Numbered from the stretch's first letter, positions 1 to 10,227 are shown. The stretch is DNA of 44,771 bases from an uncultured Opitutia bacterium (GCA_903859715.1 CAIONS010000058.1:1-44771); one strand, 5' to 3'. Made by a program: numbers and translations. The notes: generated by a model not told the origin, from the letters alone.

Positions 1-7
1 CAGGACA

Positions 8-28
8 GGCGGGGTCAGCGACCCCGCC
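8..28 (-). terminator. GC-rich hairpin downstream of the GNAT gene
   Basis: Arms GGCGGGGTC (8-16) and GACCCCGCC (20-28) are perfectly complementary around a 3-nt loop. The hairpin lies just after the stop codon of the minus-strand acetyltransferase, so it may end that transcript, but there is no T-tract. On the minus strand it is preceded by TGTAGGGCGGGG, a 12-mer that recurs at 44757-44768, so it may equally be a copy of a dispersed palindromic repeat. Confidence 0.4.
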
Positions 29-38
29 CTACATCCCG

Positions 39-481
39 TCAGAGCGTCTTGCTGAAATTCAGCGACGTCTTCGTGACCTTGTAGCCGAGGCACTCGTAGA
101 AGACGTGCGCTTCCTTGCGCACGATGTTGCTGCGCAGCGTCAGTAGCGTGCCGCCTTGCTCCTTGGTCCACGCTTCCGCCGCCTGCATCAGGCGCCGGCC
201 GACGCCACGACCGCGCAACGCGGATGAAACGATCAGTCCCATGACTTCGCCGCGGGGATTCACGACCAGCCAGCGCCCGAGATGCACATGCACCCAGCCC
301 ACTACTGCGCCGCCGGATTCTTCAGCCACGAATATCTGTTGATCCTTGTCGGACAGAACATGCTCAAGCCGCCGGTCGGTCTGGGTTTCATCTGCGGGGT
401 ATCCGAGTTCTCCGGCCAAGCGCGCCAGCGCGGCCGCATCGGCCATCCCCGCCGCCCGAATCACAATGGACAAACGCCCGC

Positions 482-485
<4 letters not shown>
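39..485 (-). CDS. GNAT family N-acetyltransferase
   Basis: A small protein of about 148 residues with the single-domain GNAT fold, expected to transfer an acetyl group from acetyl-CoA to an unknown amine. The acetyl-CoA-binding motif A is clear: [20 protein letters not shown] contains the R-G-x-G-x-G/R loop. It is followed by a motif-B-like stretch in which [10 protein letters not shown] matches the usual 'A..FYe..GF' ending. The GTG at 485-483 overlaps the menB stop as GTGA, a coupling seen repeatedly in this window, so I prefer it over an in-frame GTG nine bases upstream (494). The gene is probably cotranscribed with menB, but its substrate cannot be told from sequence and there is no sign that it belongs to the menaquinone pathway. 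Confidence 0.85.
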
Positions 486-1315
<830 letters not shown>

Positions 1316-1437
1316 AGATAAAAAATAGACAGATTCGCCGGCTTGTCGAGGAGCGGGCACCGTGGTGCAAGCTGTATTTCAATTGCCCGCGAAACTGCTT
1401 GGAGTAAGCGTTCAGTTAACGAACATCCCCTGCCTCC

Positions 1438-3345
1438 ATGAGTACCCGCCCTCCCATGACGATCAGCACTACAGCCAAGGCCAGCCTGTCCCTGGGCGCG
1501 CTCGGCGTGGTCTTCGGCGACATCGGCACCAGCCCGCTTTACACGATGCGCGAGTGTATCGCGCACCTGCCGCCGGTGGACCGCGTCGACGGCGTGCTCG
1601 GTGTACTTTCCCTGATCTTCTGGTCGCTGGTGCTCGTGGTCAGCGTGAAGTACATCTGGTTCGTCATGAAGGCCGACAATCATGGCGAAGGCGGCATCTT
1701 CGCCCTGCTCGCGCTCATTCACAGCAATCGCGAGAAACAGCCGGCGGGCACCGTCGTCCGCAAGGGCCTCGGGCCGGCCGTGGTGATGATCCTGATCGGC
1801 GCCGCGCTGCTGTACGGCGACGGCATCATCACACCCGCGATCTCCGTGCTGGGCGCCGCGGAGGGCTTCAACGCCATCAGTCCCTCCTTCAGTCCCTACG
1901 TCGTGTGGATCGCCTGCGTGATTCTGGCCGGCCTCTTCTGGGTTCAGCGCCGCGGAACCAAGGAAATCGGCGGGATCTTTGGCCCGGTCATGCTCGTCTG
2001 GTTTGCCACGCTGGCGGCGCTCGGCATCTGGCATCTGATGAGATATCCCTCAGTCCTCCGCGCGCTCAATCCCGCCTGGGGCCTTGCCCTGCTCCATCAT
2101 TCCCCGCTCGTCGTCGCGGCCCTGCTCGGCTCCATCGTCCTTGCCATCACGGGCGCCGAGGCGCTCTACGCCGACATGGGGCACTTCAGCCGCCGCTACA
2201 TCGGCTTCGCGTGGTATGCCGTGGCTTTCCCTTCGCTCGTGCTGAACTACTTCGGCCAGGGCGCGTACATCCTCTCCCGGCCGGCCACGCTGGAAAACCC
2301 GTTTTTCGCCATGGCGCCACCCGGATTTGCCCGCGCCGCGCTCACCGGTCTGTCGATCGTCGCCGCGGTCATCGCCAGCCAGGCGCTCATTTCCGGCGCG
2401 TACTCGCTGACGCGGCAGGCCATCCAGCTCGGCTATTTTCCGCGCCTCAAGATCAACTACACCAATGCCGAGCATTCCGGGCAGATCTACGTGCCGTTCG
2501 TCAACACCCTGCTCGCCATCGGCTGCCTGCTCACGGTGATCTTCTTCGGCTCCAGCGACCATCTCGCCTCGGCCTATGGCATCGCGGTCACTGGCACGAT
2601 GGCCATCACCACCATGGCCTACTACATTGTGGCCCGGCGCAACCGCGGTTGGCCCGTCTGGCTCGCCGCCCCGATCTGCGGCGTGTTCCTGGTCATCGAC
2701 CTGGCCTTCCTGCTCTCCAATGCCCATAAGATCTCCGACGGCGGTTGGTTCCCGCTCGCCATCGGTGCCGCCGTGCTGGCCGTCATGTACACCTGGAAAA
2801 TCGGGCGGACCGAAATTTTTCAGCGGGTTTATGGCAACAACGTCACCGAGTCCGAGCTCACCACCATCGCGCGCAGCAAGCACGTCACCCGTGTCGGAGG
2901 CAGCGCGGTCTTCATGGTCGGTTCGCCGCAAGGCACGCCCATCGCCCTGCTCCATCATGTGAAGTCCAACCGCTGCCTGCACCAGACCGTGGTGCTGCTC
3001 AGCATCATGACCGAGGAGGTTCCCACCGTCCCCGCCGGCGAGCAGCTGACGCTCATCGAGATCGGCGAAGGCATCTGGCGCGCCCTTGGCCGCTACGGCT
3101 ACATGCAGTCACCCGATGTCGGGGAAATCATGAACCGGATCAAGGTGCTCGGTGTGCCGATCAATCCCCAGGCCACCACCTATTTCTTCAATCGCGAGAT
3201 GATCATCAGCGGTGGCAACGCCAAGATGTGGGAGTGGCAGAAGAGCCTCTACGGGTTCCTCAGCCGCAACGCCCGGCCGGCGAAGGATTATTACCAGATC
3301 ACGCCCTCGCAGATCATCGAGATCGGCCTGCCCCTGCAGCTCTAG
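1438..3345 (+). CDS. kup: Kup family potassium:proton symporter
   Basis: A low-affinity K+ uptake protein of the inner membrane (KUP/HAK/KT family), 635 residues, a normal length. The N-terminus carries the family hallmark GVVFGDIGTSPLYT, followed by about twelve hydrophobic segments up to residue ~450 (including LLYGDGIITPAISVLGAAEG and ALYADMGHF) and a cytoplasmic C-terminal domain ending EIGLPLQL, close to the usual ending of the family. ATG 1438 gives MSTRPPM; a second in-frame ATG at 1456 (MTISTTAK) is also possible. The gene ends with TAG, which matters for judging the in-frame TAG codons elsewhere in the window. It is convergent with menD across 129 bp that holds an inverted repeat. 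No kdp or trk genes are nearby. Confidence 0.96.
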   Translation: MSTRPPMTISTTAKASLSLGALGVVFGDIGTSPLYTMRECIAHLPPVDRVDGVLGVLSLIFWSLVLVVSVKYIWFVMKADNHGEGGIFALLALIHSNREKQPAGTVVRKGLGPAVVMILIGAALLYGDGIITPAISVLGAAEGFNAISPSFSPYVVWIACVILAGLFWVQRRGTKEIGGIFGPVMLVWFATLAALGIWHLMRYPSVLRALNPAWGLALLHHSPLVVAALLGSIVLAITGAEALYADMGHFSRRYIGFAWYAVAFPSLVLNYFGQGAYILSRPATLENPFFAMAPPGFARAALTGLSIVAAVIASQALISGAYSLTRQAIQLGYFPRLKINYTNAEHSGQIYVPFVNTLLAIGCLLTVIFFGSSDHLASAYGIAVTGTMAITTMAYYIVARRNRGWPVWLAAPICGVFLVIDLAFLLSNAHKISDGGWFPLAIGAAVLAVMYTWKIGRTEIFQRVYGNNVTESELTTIARSKHVTRVGGSAVFMVGSPQGTPIALLHHVKSNRCLHQTVVLLSIMTEEVPTVPAGEQLTLIEIGEGIWRALGRYGYMQSPDVGEIMNRIKVLGVPINPQATTYFFNREMIISGGNAKMWEWQKSLYGFLSRNARPAKDYYQITPSQIIEIGLPLQL

Positions 3346-3381
3346 CGCTCAGCGAACGGGTCACCACGAAATACACCAAAC

Positions 3382-3450
3382 ACACGAAAGCCCGCGGACT
3401 CCAAGTCTAACGTCGGCGTCTGGAATTTGTTGGTCCCTGTCCTTTCGTGT
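3382..3450. repeat. Inverted repeat between convergent kup and menD
   Basis: ACACGAAAG (3382-3390) is the reverse complement of CTTTCGTGT (3442-3450). The similarity extends imperfectly outwards, with CACGAAATACACC on the left and AGTTCGAGG on the right. It sits between the stop codons of two convergent genes and could serve as a two-way terminator. The motif resembles the 'ACGAA..ACACGAA' repeats scattered through many GC-rich genomes; that family assignment is from memory. Confidence 0.5.
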
Positions 3451-3474
3451 AGTTCGAGGCTAAAATGACCGAGT

Positions 3475-5214
3475 TTATTTCAGTGCGGCCGCGATCCCGG
3501 CGAACATCGCCTTCCGCGTTGCCGCGTCGCGCTTCCGGTCGGTGCGGATCTCCAGCACGCGGATCCCCGTCGCCGGCAGCTGCGAGATCAGCGCGGTAAA
3601 CTGCGCCCAGTCGCTCACGCTGACATGCTCCACGCCATACGCAGCGCACAACCGGGCAAAGTCCGCTTCCTGTGGCGTCGCGAAAAACTCCTCGAACGAT
3701 GCCTCCACCTTCGCCACCGGCAGATGCTCGAAAATTCCGCCGCCGCGATTGTTGATCAGCACAATCGTCAGTGAGCCCTGCAGCTTGGGCCGGCTCAGAA
3801 ATCCATTCGTATCGTGCAGCAGCGCCAGGTCTCCTGTGAGCAACACCGTCGGCTGGTTGCCATGAGCCAGCCCCAGCGCCGTCGAAAGCGTCCCATCGAT
3901 GCCGTTCGCTCCCCGGTTGAAAACCGGTTGCATGCGCCGGTCATTGGGCGGCCAGAAATACTCCACGTCACGCACGGGCATGGAGTTCGCCACAAACAGC
4001 GGAGTGCCGGCCGGCAGATGCTGCGCGAGCAGCCAGGTCGCGCGACCTTCGAACATTTCGGTCATCATCTGCAGGCGGCCGTCGAGCGCCGCCCGCACCT
4101 TGCCCTCGAGCAGCGGCCACATCTGGGCGTAGCCATTGGGATCCGCCCCGTCCGAAAACTGCTCCACGAAGAAGCGCAGCGAACACCGCAGGTGCTGCGT
4201 GCGGCCATGGAGGGCATCGCGGTTCGGCGTGCCTTCGCTCACGAGCAGGATCGGGGCGTTGCTCTCCTCCACCCAGCCGCGCAGCACCTTGCTGATCGGC
4301 CAGCCGCCGAGGCAGAGCACGCGCTCCGGCCGCAGGCGCTCCGCCACCGCCGGGTTTCTCAAAATCGCATCATACGTGCTGATCAGGCCCGCCGCCCCCT
4401 TTGCGTGATTCCGCAGCGGGGAAAGTCCATCCGCCAGCACCGGCCAGTCGAGTTTTCGCGCCAAGGCCGTCACCAGCCCGGCATACTCCGCCGCCTCGGC
4501 CGGTTGCACCGGGCCCGCGATGATCACGCCATGCACGGCGATCGGCAGCGGTGGAACGGCCGACCAGACTTCCGCCGGCACCGGCGGAACGATTTCCCGG
4601 AAGAAATCCTCCCAGTCACGTGCCGTTTCCAATCCCGTCCCTGCACCGCCCTCCGTCGGGACTAGCGGGTCGCGGAAGGGCGCATTCAGATGCACTGGAC
4701 CGCCGATCGGCCCCAGCGTCTGCGCATACGCATGTGCCACCGTCTGCCGCAGGTAGGCCAGCAGCGGCAATGATGCCTCCGGCACCGCCAGCTCGTGATA
4801 AAAATTTACATGGCCGCCATAGAGTTTCTGCTGATCGATCGTCTGGCCCGACGCACAGGCGCGCATCTCCGGCGGCCGGTCGGCCGTGATCACGAGCAAC
4901 GGCACGCCGCTTTCCTGCGCCTCGATGATTGCGGGCAGGTAGTTCGCGCCGGCCGTTCCACTCGTGCAAACCAGCACCGCCGGGCGGCCCTGCTGTTTCG
5001 CCAGCCCCAGCGCAAAAAATGCCGCCGATCGCTCATCCAGCACCGGAATCGCCTCGATCGCCGGATGCGCGGCGAAGGCCAGCGTGAGCGGCGTCGAGCG
5101 CGAGCCCGGGGAAATCACGGCATGACGCACGCCGCACCGGACCAGTGTCTCCACGAGCACGCCGCCCCAGAGGGTGTTGGCCGTGCGAAAATCAAGCGTG
5201 GCGGGAGAACTCAT
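3475..5214 (-). CDS. menD: 2-succinyl-5-enolpyruvyl-6-hydroxy-3-cyclohexene-1-carboxylate synthase
   Basis: A thiamine-diphosphate enzyme that joins 2-oxoglutarate to isochorismate in menaquinone synthesis. At 579 residues it has full family length. The N-terminal TPP-binding region shows SPGSRSTPLTLAF and LDERSAAFFALGLAK, the latter carrying the catalytic Glu. VCTSGTAGANYLPAIIEA and ITADRPPEMR follow. The C-terminal part has NRGANGIDGTLSTALGLA, the GDLALLHDTNG metal/TPP loop, and INNRGGGIFEHLPV. ATG 5214 overlaps the menF stop as ATGA, so the two proteins are translationally coupled and substrate passes from MenF to MenD. The gene ends with TAA and is convergent with kup. Confidence 0.97.
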   Translation of the reverse strand: MSSPATLDFRTANTLWGGVLVETLVRCGVRHAVISPGSRSTPLTLAFAAHPAIEAIPVLDERSAAFFALGLAKQQGRPAVLVCTSGTAGANYLPAIIEAQESGVPLLVITADRPPEMRACASGQTIDQQKLYGGHVNFYHELAVPEASLPLLAYLRQTVAHAYAQTLGPIGGPVHLNAPFRDPLVPTEGGAGTGLETARDWEDFFREIVPPVPAEVWSAVPPLPIAVHGVIIAGPVQPAEAAEYAGLVTALARKLDWPVLADGLSPLRNHAKGAAGLISTYDAILRNPAVAERLRPERVLCLGGWPISKVLRGWVEESNAPILLVSEGTPNRDALHGRTQHLRCSLRFFVEQFSDGADPNGYAQMWPLLEGKVRAALDGRLQMMTEMFEGRATWLLAQHLPAGTPLFVANSMPVRDVEYFWPPNDRRMQPVFNRGANGIDGTLSTALGLAHGNQPTVLLTGDLALLHDTNGFLSRPKLQGSLTIVLINNRGGGIFEHLPVAKVEASFEEFFATPQEADFARLCAAYGVEHVSVSDWAQFTALISQLPATGIRVLEIRTDRKRDAATRKAMFAGIAAALK

Positions 5215-6629
5215 GAGGCGCTGAGGGCGTCGAGCATGGCTTTAAACTTCAGTTCCGTTTCGGCAAACTCCTTCTCCGGGTTCGATCCCGCCACGATCCC
5301 CGCCCCGGCGTAAATCCTCGCCGTTGCCCCGTCGACCAGCGCGGACCGGATTCCGACAAAAAATTCGCCGCCGCCGCGTGAATTCACCCAGCCAATCGCG
5401 CCGCCGTAAAGCCCGCGCGAAAAGCCCTCGAGCTCGCGAATCCGGGCCAGCGCCGTTCCGGCCGGCGTGCCACCGACCGCGGGCGTGGGGTGCAGCCAGC
5501 CGAGGGCCGTGAGCAACCGGACCTCGTCACCGAGCGGGGCGCGCACCGGCGTGTGCAGGTGCTGCACATTGGCCAGCTTCCGCAGACCCGGTTGGCCGGA
5601 ATACTCGAGCTTCAACCCCAGCAGCGTGAGCCGGTCCGCGATCGTCTCCAGCACCAACCGATGCTCGCGCAGGTCCTTCTCGCTCCGCAGCAGCGCGGCC
5701 GCGAGCGCGGCATCTTCACTCGCGCCCGCACCCCGGCGGATTGAGCCGGCCAGCGCCTCCGTCTCGAGCACGCCCTTGCTCACCCGTACCAATCGCTCGG
5801 GGCTGGCGCCGATGAAACTCTGCCCGCGGCCGTTCGCCAGGGAGAAGGCATAGCACTCGGGAAAACGCTGCCGCAGTCCGTTGAGCACGCGCAGGGGATG
5901 CAGCGGCTTCGGGGTCGTGAGATCGACCGCCCGGGCCAGCACGATTTTCTCAAACTCGCCCGCGTGGATGCGTGCCAGCGCCTGGCCGACCGCCGCACGA
6001 TAGTCCCCCGTCTCATGCGTGGAGAAATTCGGCAACAGCGGTTCCTCGGACGTCACCGGTTCGCGGTAGCGGAATTGCGAGAACTTCCCATGCGCGCGCC
6101 ACACTCGCTCCGCCAAACTCGCCAAATCGGAATCCTCCGCGATCAGCAGGTTGGCCACGGCGGTCGTCGTCGCGCCCGCGCGCGCCACCTGCCAGCGCGG
6201 CACGAAGACCCGCGCCGCCGGGAAGGGATCGCCCGGCTCGGCTTCGGCATTGAAGGCGAAGGCCGTGAAGAAGTGCGGCCCGCCGAAGGGCGCCTCGACA
6301 TCGCCCACGGCAATCGTGTGTTCCAGCGTTTCGTCAATGAAGCCCTGCACGCTCGAGAACCGCTTCGGTCCGTGCGCTTCGTGTGCGATCGCCACCTCCG
6401 CGCCGGAGAGCGCCGTCTCCAGGGTCGGGCGCTCCGCGTAGAAATGAGGTTCGCGGGGATCGAAAATCGATTCCAGCACCGCCAGCGGGTCGAGCGCCCC
6501 GACCGCGAGCGAAATGCTCACGAGCTTCGCATGGCCGTCCTTCACCGCGGCGGCACGGCAGTCCGCGAGGAAGGCGCGCAGGGCGTCTGGCGACGCGTGA
6601 TCCGCGGGATGCAGCGGGAGAATGGTCAC
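5211..6629 (-). CDS. menF: Isochorismate synthase (MenF type)
   Basis: Converts chorismate to isochorismate, the first committed step of menaquinone synthesis. About 472 residues from GTG 6629. The chorismate-binding domain fills the C-terminal half: GEFEKIVLARAVDL, SFIGASPERLVRV, ETEALAGSIRRG, HLHTPVRA, LHPTPAVGGTPAG, YGGAIGW, FFVGIRSALVDG and YAGAGIVAGSNPEKEFAET. The order and spacing fit MenF/EntC rather than PabB. A longer frame to 6719 exists, but GTG 6629 overlaps the metG stop as GTGA and starts VTILPLHPADH, so it is the better start. An entC-like siderophore role is unlikely because menD follows directly with a 4-bp overlap. Confidence 0.94.
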   Translation of the reverse strand: MTILPLHPADHASPDALRAFLADCRAAAVKDGHAKLVSISLAVGALDPLAVLESIFDPREPHFYAERPTLETALSGAEVAIAHEAHGPKRFSSVQGFIDETLEHTIAVGDVEAPFGGPHFFTAFAFNAEAEPGDPFPAARVFVPRWQVARAGATTTAVANLLIAEDSDLASLAERVWRAHGKFSQFRYREPVTSEEPLLPNFSTHETGDYRAAVGQALARIHAGEFEKIVLARAVDLTTPKPLHPLRVLNGLRQRFPECYAFSLANGRGQSFIGASPERLVRVSKGVLETEALAGSIRRGAGASEDAALAAALLRSEKDLREHRLVLETIADRLTLLGLKLEYSGQPGLRKLANVQHLHTPVRAPLGDEVRLLTALGWLHPTPAVGGTPAGTALARIRELEGFSRGLYGGAIGWVNSRGGGEFFVGIRSALVDGATARIYAGAGIVAGSNPEKEFAETELKFKAMLDALSAS

Positions 6630-8167
6630 GGTTTCGCCGGCACTTTCTCCGCCGGCTGCGGCCGGGGGAAGAGCACGAGCGCCTCGGCCACCTTCGAGCC
6701 GGCGAGCTTGCTGCCCCACACCAGTTCGTCGCGCCAGATGGCGCCCGGCGTGTAGCCCAACACCGCATTGATCTTCTCCGTCGTCGCGGGCATCACGGCC
6801 TGCAACAGCGCCACGCCGAGCCGCAGCGCCTCCGCCATCGTGGCGAGCGACGTGCGCAGCAGCACCTGGTCCGCCTCCGCCGTGGACTTGCCGAGCTTCC
6901 AGGGCGCGCGCTTCTCGATGTAGGCGTTGGTCGCGGTGATGAAGGCGAAGGTTTTCTCCAGCGCCGTGTGAAACTGGAATCCCTCGCAGAGCGGAATCAC
7001 CTCGTCGCGGGTTTTATTCCAGAGCGCGTGCAACTCCTGCTCGGCCTCCGCCGCGGGCCCGGCCGCGGGCACGATGCCACCGCCGAAACGCGTGGTCATG
7101 TTGAGCGTGCGGTTGACGAGGTTGCCCAGGTTGTTCGCGAGCTCGCTGTTGTAGCGGACCAGAAACTGCACGCGGGTAAAATCGCTGTCCTGGCCGACGT
7201 TCATCTCCCGGATCAGGAAATAACGCAGCGCATCGACGCCGAACTCGGCCGTGTAGTCCGCCGGCACGATGAAGTTGCCCGTGCTCTTGGACATCTTCAC
7301 GCCGTTGACCGACCACCAGCCGTGGACGAGCAGCGACTTCGGCAGTGGCAGGCCGAGCGCGTGCAGCATGATCGGCCAGTAAACCGCATGCGGCGGCAGG
7401 AGGATATCCTTGCCGATGACGTGGCAGTCCGCGGGCCACTGCCCGGTGGCCGCTACCGCCGAGTAATAGTTCACGAGCGCGTCGAACCAGACGTACGTGA
7501 CGTAGTTCTCGTCAAACGGCAGCGGAATCCCCCACTCCAGCCGCTCGCGCGGCCGCGAGATGCAGAGGTCGTTCAGCGGATCCTTCAGAAATTCGAGCAC
7601 CTGCTTCTGGCGGTAGCGCGGGAAGATGAAGTCTTCGTTTTTCGTGAGGAACTCCACGAGCCAGTCCTGGTAACCCTTCAGCTTGAAGAAATAGTTGGAC
7701 TCGGTGATCTCGGTCACCTCGCCGAAGATTTCCGGCCACGCGCCGTCCGGCTGCCGGTCCTTCTCCTGCAGAAACTGCTCCTGCCGCGTGGAATAGAAGC
7801 CCTGGTATTCCGCCTTGTAGATCTCGCCCTTGTTGAAGAGCTGCTGGAGCAGCTGGCGGACGACGCGCTTGTGCCGCTCCTCAGTCGTGCGGATGAAATC
7901 GTCGTTCGAGATGTTCAGCTGCGGGAGCAGCGCCCGGAACTCCAGGCTCACCTCGTCGGCATACTGTTGCGGCGGAATCCCGCGGAGCTTCGCGCTCTGC
8001 TGTACCTTCTGACCGTGCTCATCCACGCCCGTGAGGAAATACACCGGCTCGCCGAGCTGCCGGTGGAAACGAGCGATGACGTCCGCCAGCACCTTTTCGT
8101 AGGCGTGGCCGAGGTGCGGCGAGCCATTCACGTAATCGATGGCGGTGGTGATATAGAACGGTTTCAT
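6626..8167 (-). CDS. metG: Methionyl-tRNA synthetase
   Basis: Charges tRNA-Met, a cytosolic class I synthetase. From ATG 8167 (MKPFYITTAIDYVNG) it is 513 residues; the frame extends to 8290, but those residues are unrelated to the family. The HIGH-type motif is SPHLGHAYEKV and the KMSKS motif is VKMSKSTGNF. TRQEQFLQEKD lies where many MetG proteins hold zinc-binding cysteines; no Cys is present, so it belongs to the zinc-free short form. There is no C-terminal tRNA-binding domain. It is the first gene of the metG-menF-menD operon (GTGA overlap with menF) and diverges from a histidine-kinase gene across 100 bp. Confidence 0.96.
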   Translation of the reverse strand: MKPFYITTAIDYVNGSPHLGHAYEKVLADVIARFHRQLGEPVYFLTGVDEHGQKVQQSAKLRGIPPQQYADEVSLEFRALLPQLNISNDDFIRTTEERHKRVVRQLLQQLFNKGEIYKAEYQGFYSTRQEQFLQEKDRQPDGAWPEIFGEVTEITESNYFFKLKGYQDWLVEFLTKNEDFIFPRYRQKQVLEFLKDPLNDLCISRPRERLEWGIPLPFDENYVTYVWFDALVNYYSAVAATGQWPADCHVIGKDILLPPHAVYWPIMLHALGLPLPKSLLVHGWWSVNGVKMSKSTGNFIVPADYTAEFGVDALRYFLIREMNVGQDSDFTRVQFLVRYNSELANNLGNLVNRTLNMTTRFGGGIVPAAGPAAEAEQELHALWNKTRDEVIPLCEGFQFHTALEKTFAFITATNAYIEKRAPWKLGKSTAEADQVLLRTSLATMAEALRLGVALLQAVMPATTEKINAVLGYTPGAIWRDELVWGSKLAGSKVAEALVLFPRPQPAEKVPAKP

Positions 8168-8267
8168 GCGGGAGCCGGACAACAAAAGCCGTCGCGGACA
8201 AAATGTCGAAAGTTTTGACGCCCGACCGCAAGTGGCGCACCTTCGCGGTCCTGGCTTCGCGCCGCCC

Positions 8268-9524
8268 ATGAATTTCTTCACCCGCCTCATCGGCTATTCG
8301 GTCCTCTTGCTCCTTGTCTTTCTGGTGGCGACGCTGGGCGCGGAAAGCTGGCTGCGGCAGCAAACCCAGCGGTTGCGGGCCGAGGCGATCGAGGCCAAGC
8401 GCGCCCAATTCACGGCGATCGCCCGGGCAATCACGCCCCCCAATCAGCACTGGCAGGCTGCGGACGGGGAACGCTTGGGCGCGATGACCGGCGGCAAGGT
8501 CAGCCTCTACGGTGACTTTGTACCTGCCCCGCCGCTTGATCCTGCCTCTCTGTACTTTGATCAAAAACTCGCGGAGCTACCCTTGGCGCCCGTCACCGCC
8601 CGCGTGGTGTTTCCCGCCTCTCTCATCAGTCGTCTGCTGGTCACGTATCAGCGGGTGACGGTGGGGCTGATGTTCTTTGGTTTCACGTTGCTGGCCATCG
8701 GGATTTTCTTTGCCGCCCTCAACTGGCGCAGCTCCAGTTCCGGGTCGAACAGTCCCATTGCGCGCAATTCCTCGCGTGCTGAATTTGGCAGCCTCGCGCA
8801 TCTCGCGGAAACCTCCGTTGCCCAAACCGCCGCGCTCACGCATGAGCGGGACGTGCGCCGGCTCGCGGAAGAGGATGCCCGGCTCCAGCAGCGGCTCCTG
8901 AACCAGTCGCTCGAGGGCAAAGTCCGCCTCGGTCATGACCTGCATGATAGCATCATACAGTCCCTTTACGCGTGCGGCCTGACCATCGAGTCCGCCCGCA
9001 CCCTGGCCCAAAGCGATCCGGTGGAGTCCGACCGGCGCCTGGGCCAGTGCGTGCAGAACCTGAACGCGACCATTCGCGATGTGCGCGCTTACATCACGGG
9101 GCTTGCGCCGGAGAACCTGCGGCAAGCCGGCTTTGCCCGGGCGGTCGAGTCGCTCATCGATGAGCTCCGCGCTGGCCGTGACGTCAATTTCGACCTCAAG
9201 ATCGATGAGGACGCGACGGCCATGCTGACGCCCCAGCAAAGCACCGAGACATTGCAGGTCGCCGGCGAAGCCATCAGCAACAGCCTGCGGCACGGCGGAG
9301 CCTCGCTCGTGAACGTGCGCCTGCACAAGAGCGACCGCGAAGTCTGCCTGCTCGTACAGGACAACGGCACCGGGTTTGATCCTGCGCGCCAGGACGGGAC
9401 GGGCCATGGCCTGGGCAATATGCAGGCGCGGGCCGGCCGTATCGGCGCCTCGGTCCGGATTGAAAGCCAGCCCGCCGCCGGCACCCGCGTGATCCTGACG
9501 TTGCCGTTGCGACAAACCGCATGA
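8268..9524 (+). CDS. NarL-type membrane sensor histidine kinase
   Basis: A 418-residue kinase. One membrane segment lies at residues ~4-24 and a second at ~128-150, enclosing a sensor region of about 100 residues outside the membrane. A coiled-coil linker leads to a HisKA_3 dimerisation domain with GHDLHDSIIQSLYACGL, in which His226 is the likely phosphorylated residue. The ATPase domain has an N-box EAISNSLRHGG and a G-box DNGTGFDPA followed by GTGHGLGNMQARAG. The frame extends upstream to 8166, overlapping metG, but ATG 8268 (MNFFTRLIGYS) starts directly before the first membrane segment. It overlaps the response-regulator gene by ATGA, so the two form a pair. The signal sensed is unknown. 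Confidence 0.9.
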   Translation: MNFFTRLIGYSVLLLLVFLVATLGAESWLRQQTQRLRAEAIEAKRAQFTAIARAITPPNQHWQAADGERLGAMTGGKVSLYGDFVPAPPLDPASLYFDQKLAELPLAPVTARVVFPASLISRLLVTYQRVTVGLMFFGFTLLAIGIFFAALNWRSSSSGSNSPIARNSSRAEFGSLAHLAETSVAQTAALTHERDVRRLAEEDARLQQRLLNQSLEGKVRLGHDLHDSIIQSLYACGLTIESARTLAQSDPVESDRRLGQCVQNLNATIRDVRAYITGLAPENLRQAGFARAVESLIDELRAGRDVNFDLKIDEDATAMLTPQQSTETLQVAGEAISNSLRHGGASLVNVRLHKSDREVCLLVQDNGTGFDPARQDGTGHGLGNMQARAGRIGASVRIESQPAAGTRVILTLPLRQTA

Positions 9525-10213
9525 GCGCCGCCGCCAAATCCCGCGTGCGACTGGTGCTCGTCGACGACAGCGAAGTGGTCCGCATGGGCCTGCGCGCGTT
9601 GCTCGGCTCCGAACCCACCCTGTCGTTGATCGGCGAAGCCGGCACCGTGGCTGCCGCCGTGGAAACCTGCACACGGCTGAAACCGGATGTCGTGCTGCTC
9701 GACATCCGCCTGCCCGACGGCACGGGCTTTGACGCCTGCCGGCAGATTCTCAAACGCCTGCCCGACACCCGCGTCCTGGTCCTGACCTCCGTCGTGGATG
9801 AGACCCTAGTGGATGAAGCCATTCGCGCCGGCGCGCACGGCTATCTGCTGAAGGAAATCGACCGGCGCGGACTCCTGCAGGCGATCCTCGATGTGGCCGC
9901 CGGCAAATCCATCCTCGATCCCGCGGTCACGGCGCGCGTGATCCAGCTGGTCAAGGATGGCTCCGGCGCCACCCAGGATGCGCTGGCCATTCTGTCTCCC
10001 CAAGAGCGAAAGGTGCTGGCCTTGATTGCGGAAGGCCAGACCAACAAGGAAGTGGGCAGCCAGCTCGGTCTCGCGGAGAAGACGGTGAAGAATTATCTCA
10101 GCAATGTTTTTGAAAAGCTGCATGTCTCGCGGCGTTCGCAGGCGGCCGCGATGTTTGTGCGCGAATCGCGCGGGGGTCCGCCCCAGTCGGGGGGCCATTC
10201 AGCCGGGCACTAG
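9521..10213 (+). CDS. NarL/FixJ family response regulator
   Basis: A 230-residue DNA-binding regulator, partner of the preceding kinase. The receiver domain has the acidic pair DD at residues 15-16, phospho-acceptor Asp61 in VVLLDIRLPDG, and the conserved Lys in YLLKEIDRRG. A LuxR-type helix-turn-helix follows: LSPQERKVLALIAEGQTNKE, with LAEKTVKNYLSNVFEKL as the recognition segment. The first base of ATG 9521 lies within the kinase's last codons (ATGA). It ends with TAG. The only neighbours on this strand are the downstream prepilin-like genes, so control of that cluster is possible but unproven. Confidence 0.93.
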   Translation: MSAAAKSRVRLVLVDDSEVVRMGLRALLGSEPTLSLIGEAGTVAAAVETCTRLKPDVVLLDIRLPDGTGFDACRQILKRLPDTRVLVLTSVVDETLVDEAIRAGAHGYLLKEIDRRGLLQAILDVAAGKSILDPAVTARVIQLVKDGSGATQDALAILSPQERKVLALIAEGQTNKEVGSQLGLAEKTVKNYLSNVFEKLHVSRRSQAAAMFVRESRGGPPQSGGHSAGH

Positions 10214-10227
10214 GGCCGAATGGCCCC
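10191..10227 (+). terminator. Hairpin over the response-regulator stop codon
   Basis: GGGGCCATTC (10191-10200) and GAATGGCCCC (10218-10227) form a perfect 10-bp stem around a 17-nt loop that contains the TAG stop of the response regulator. No T-run follows, so it may be a weak terminator or an mRNA-stabilising structure. Between it and the next gene (10228-10439) I see a short CGCCTCTAGGCG hairpin and a TTTTTTT run at about 10388-10394, but no convincing promoter. Confidence 0.5.

Noticed and set aside
6383-8218. 611-codon open frame antisense to metG and menF
   Set aside because: A composition shadow of high-GC genes; no domain likeness, while the minus-strand genes carry all family motifs.
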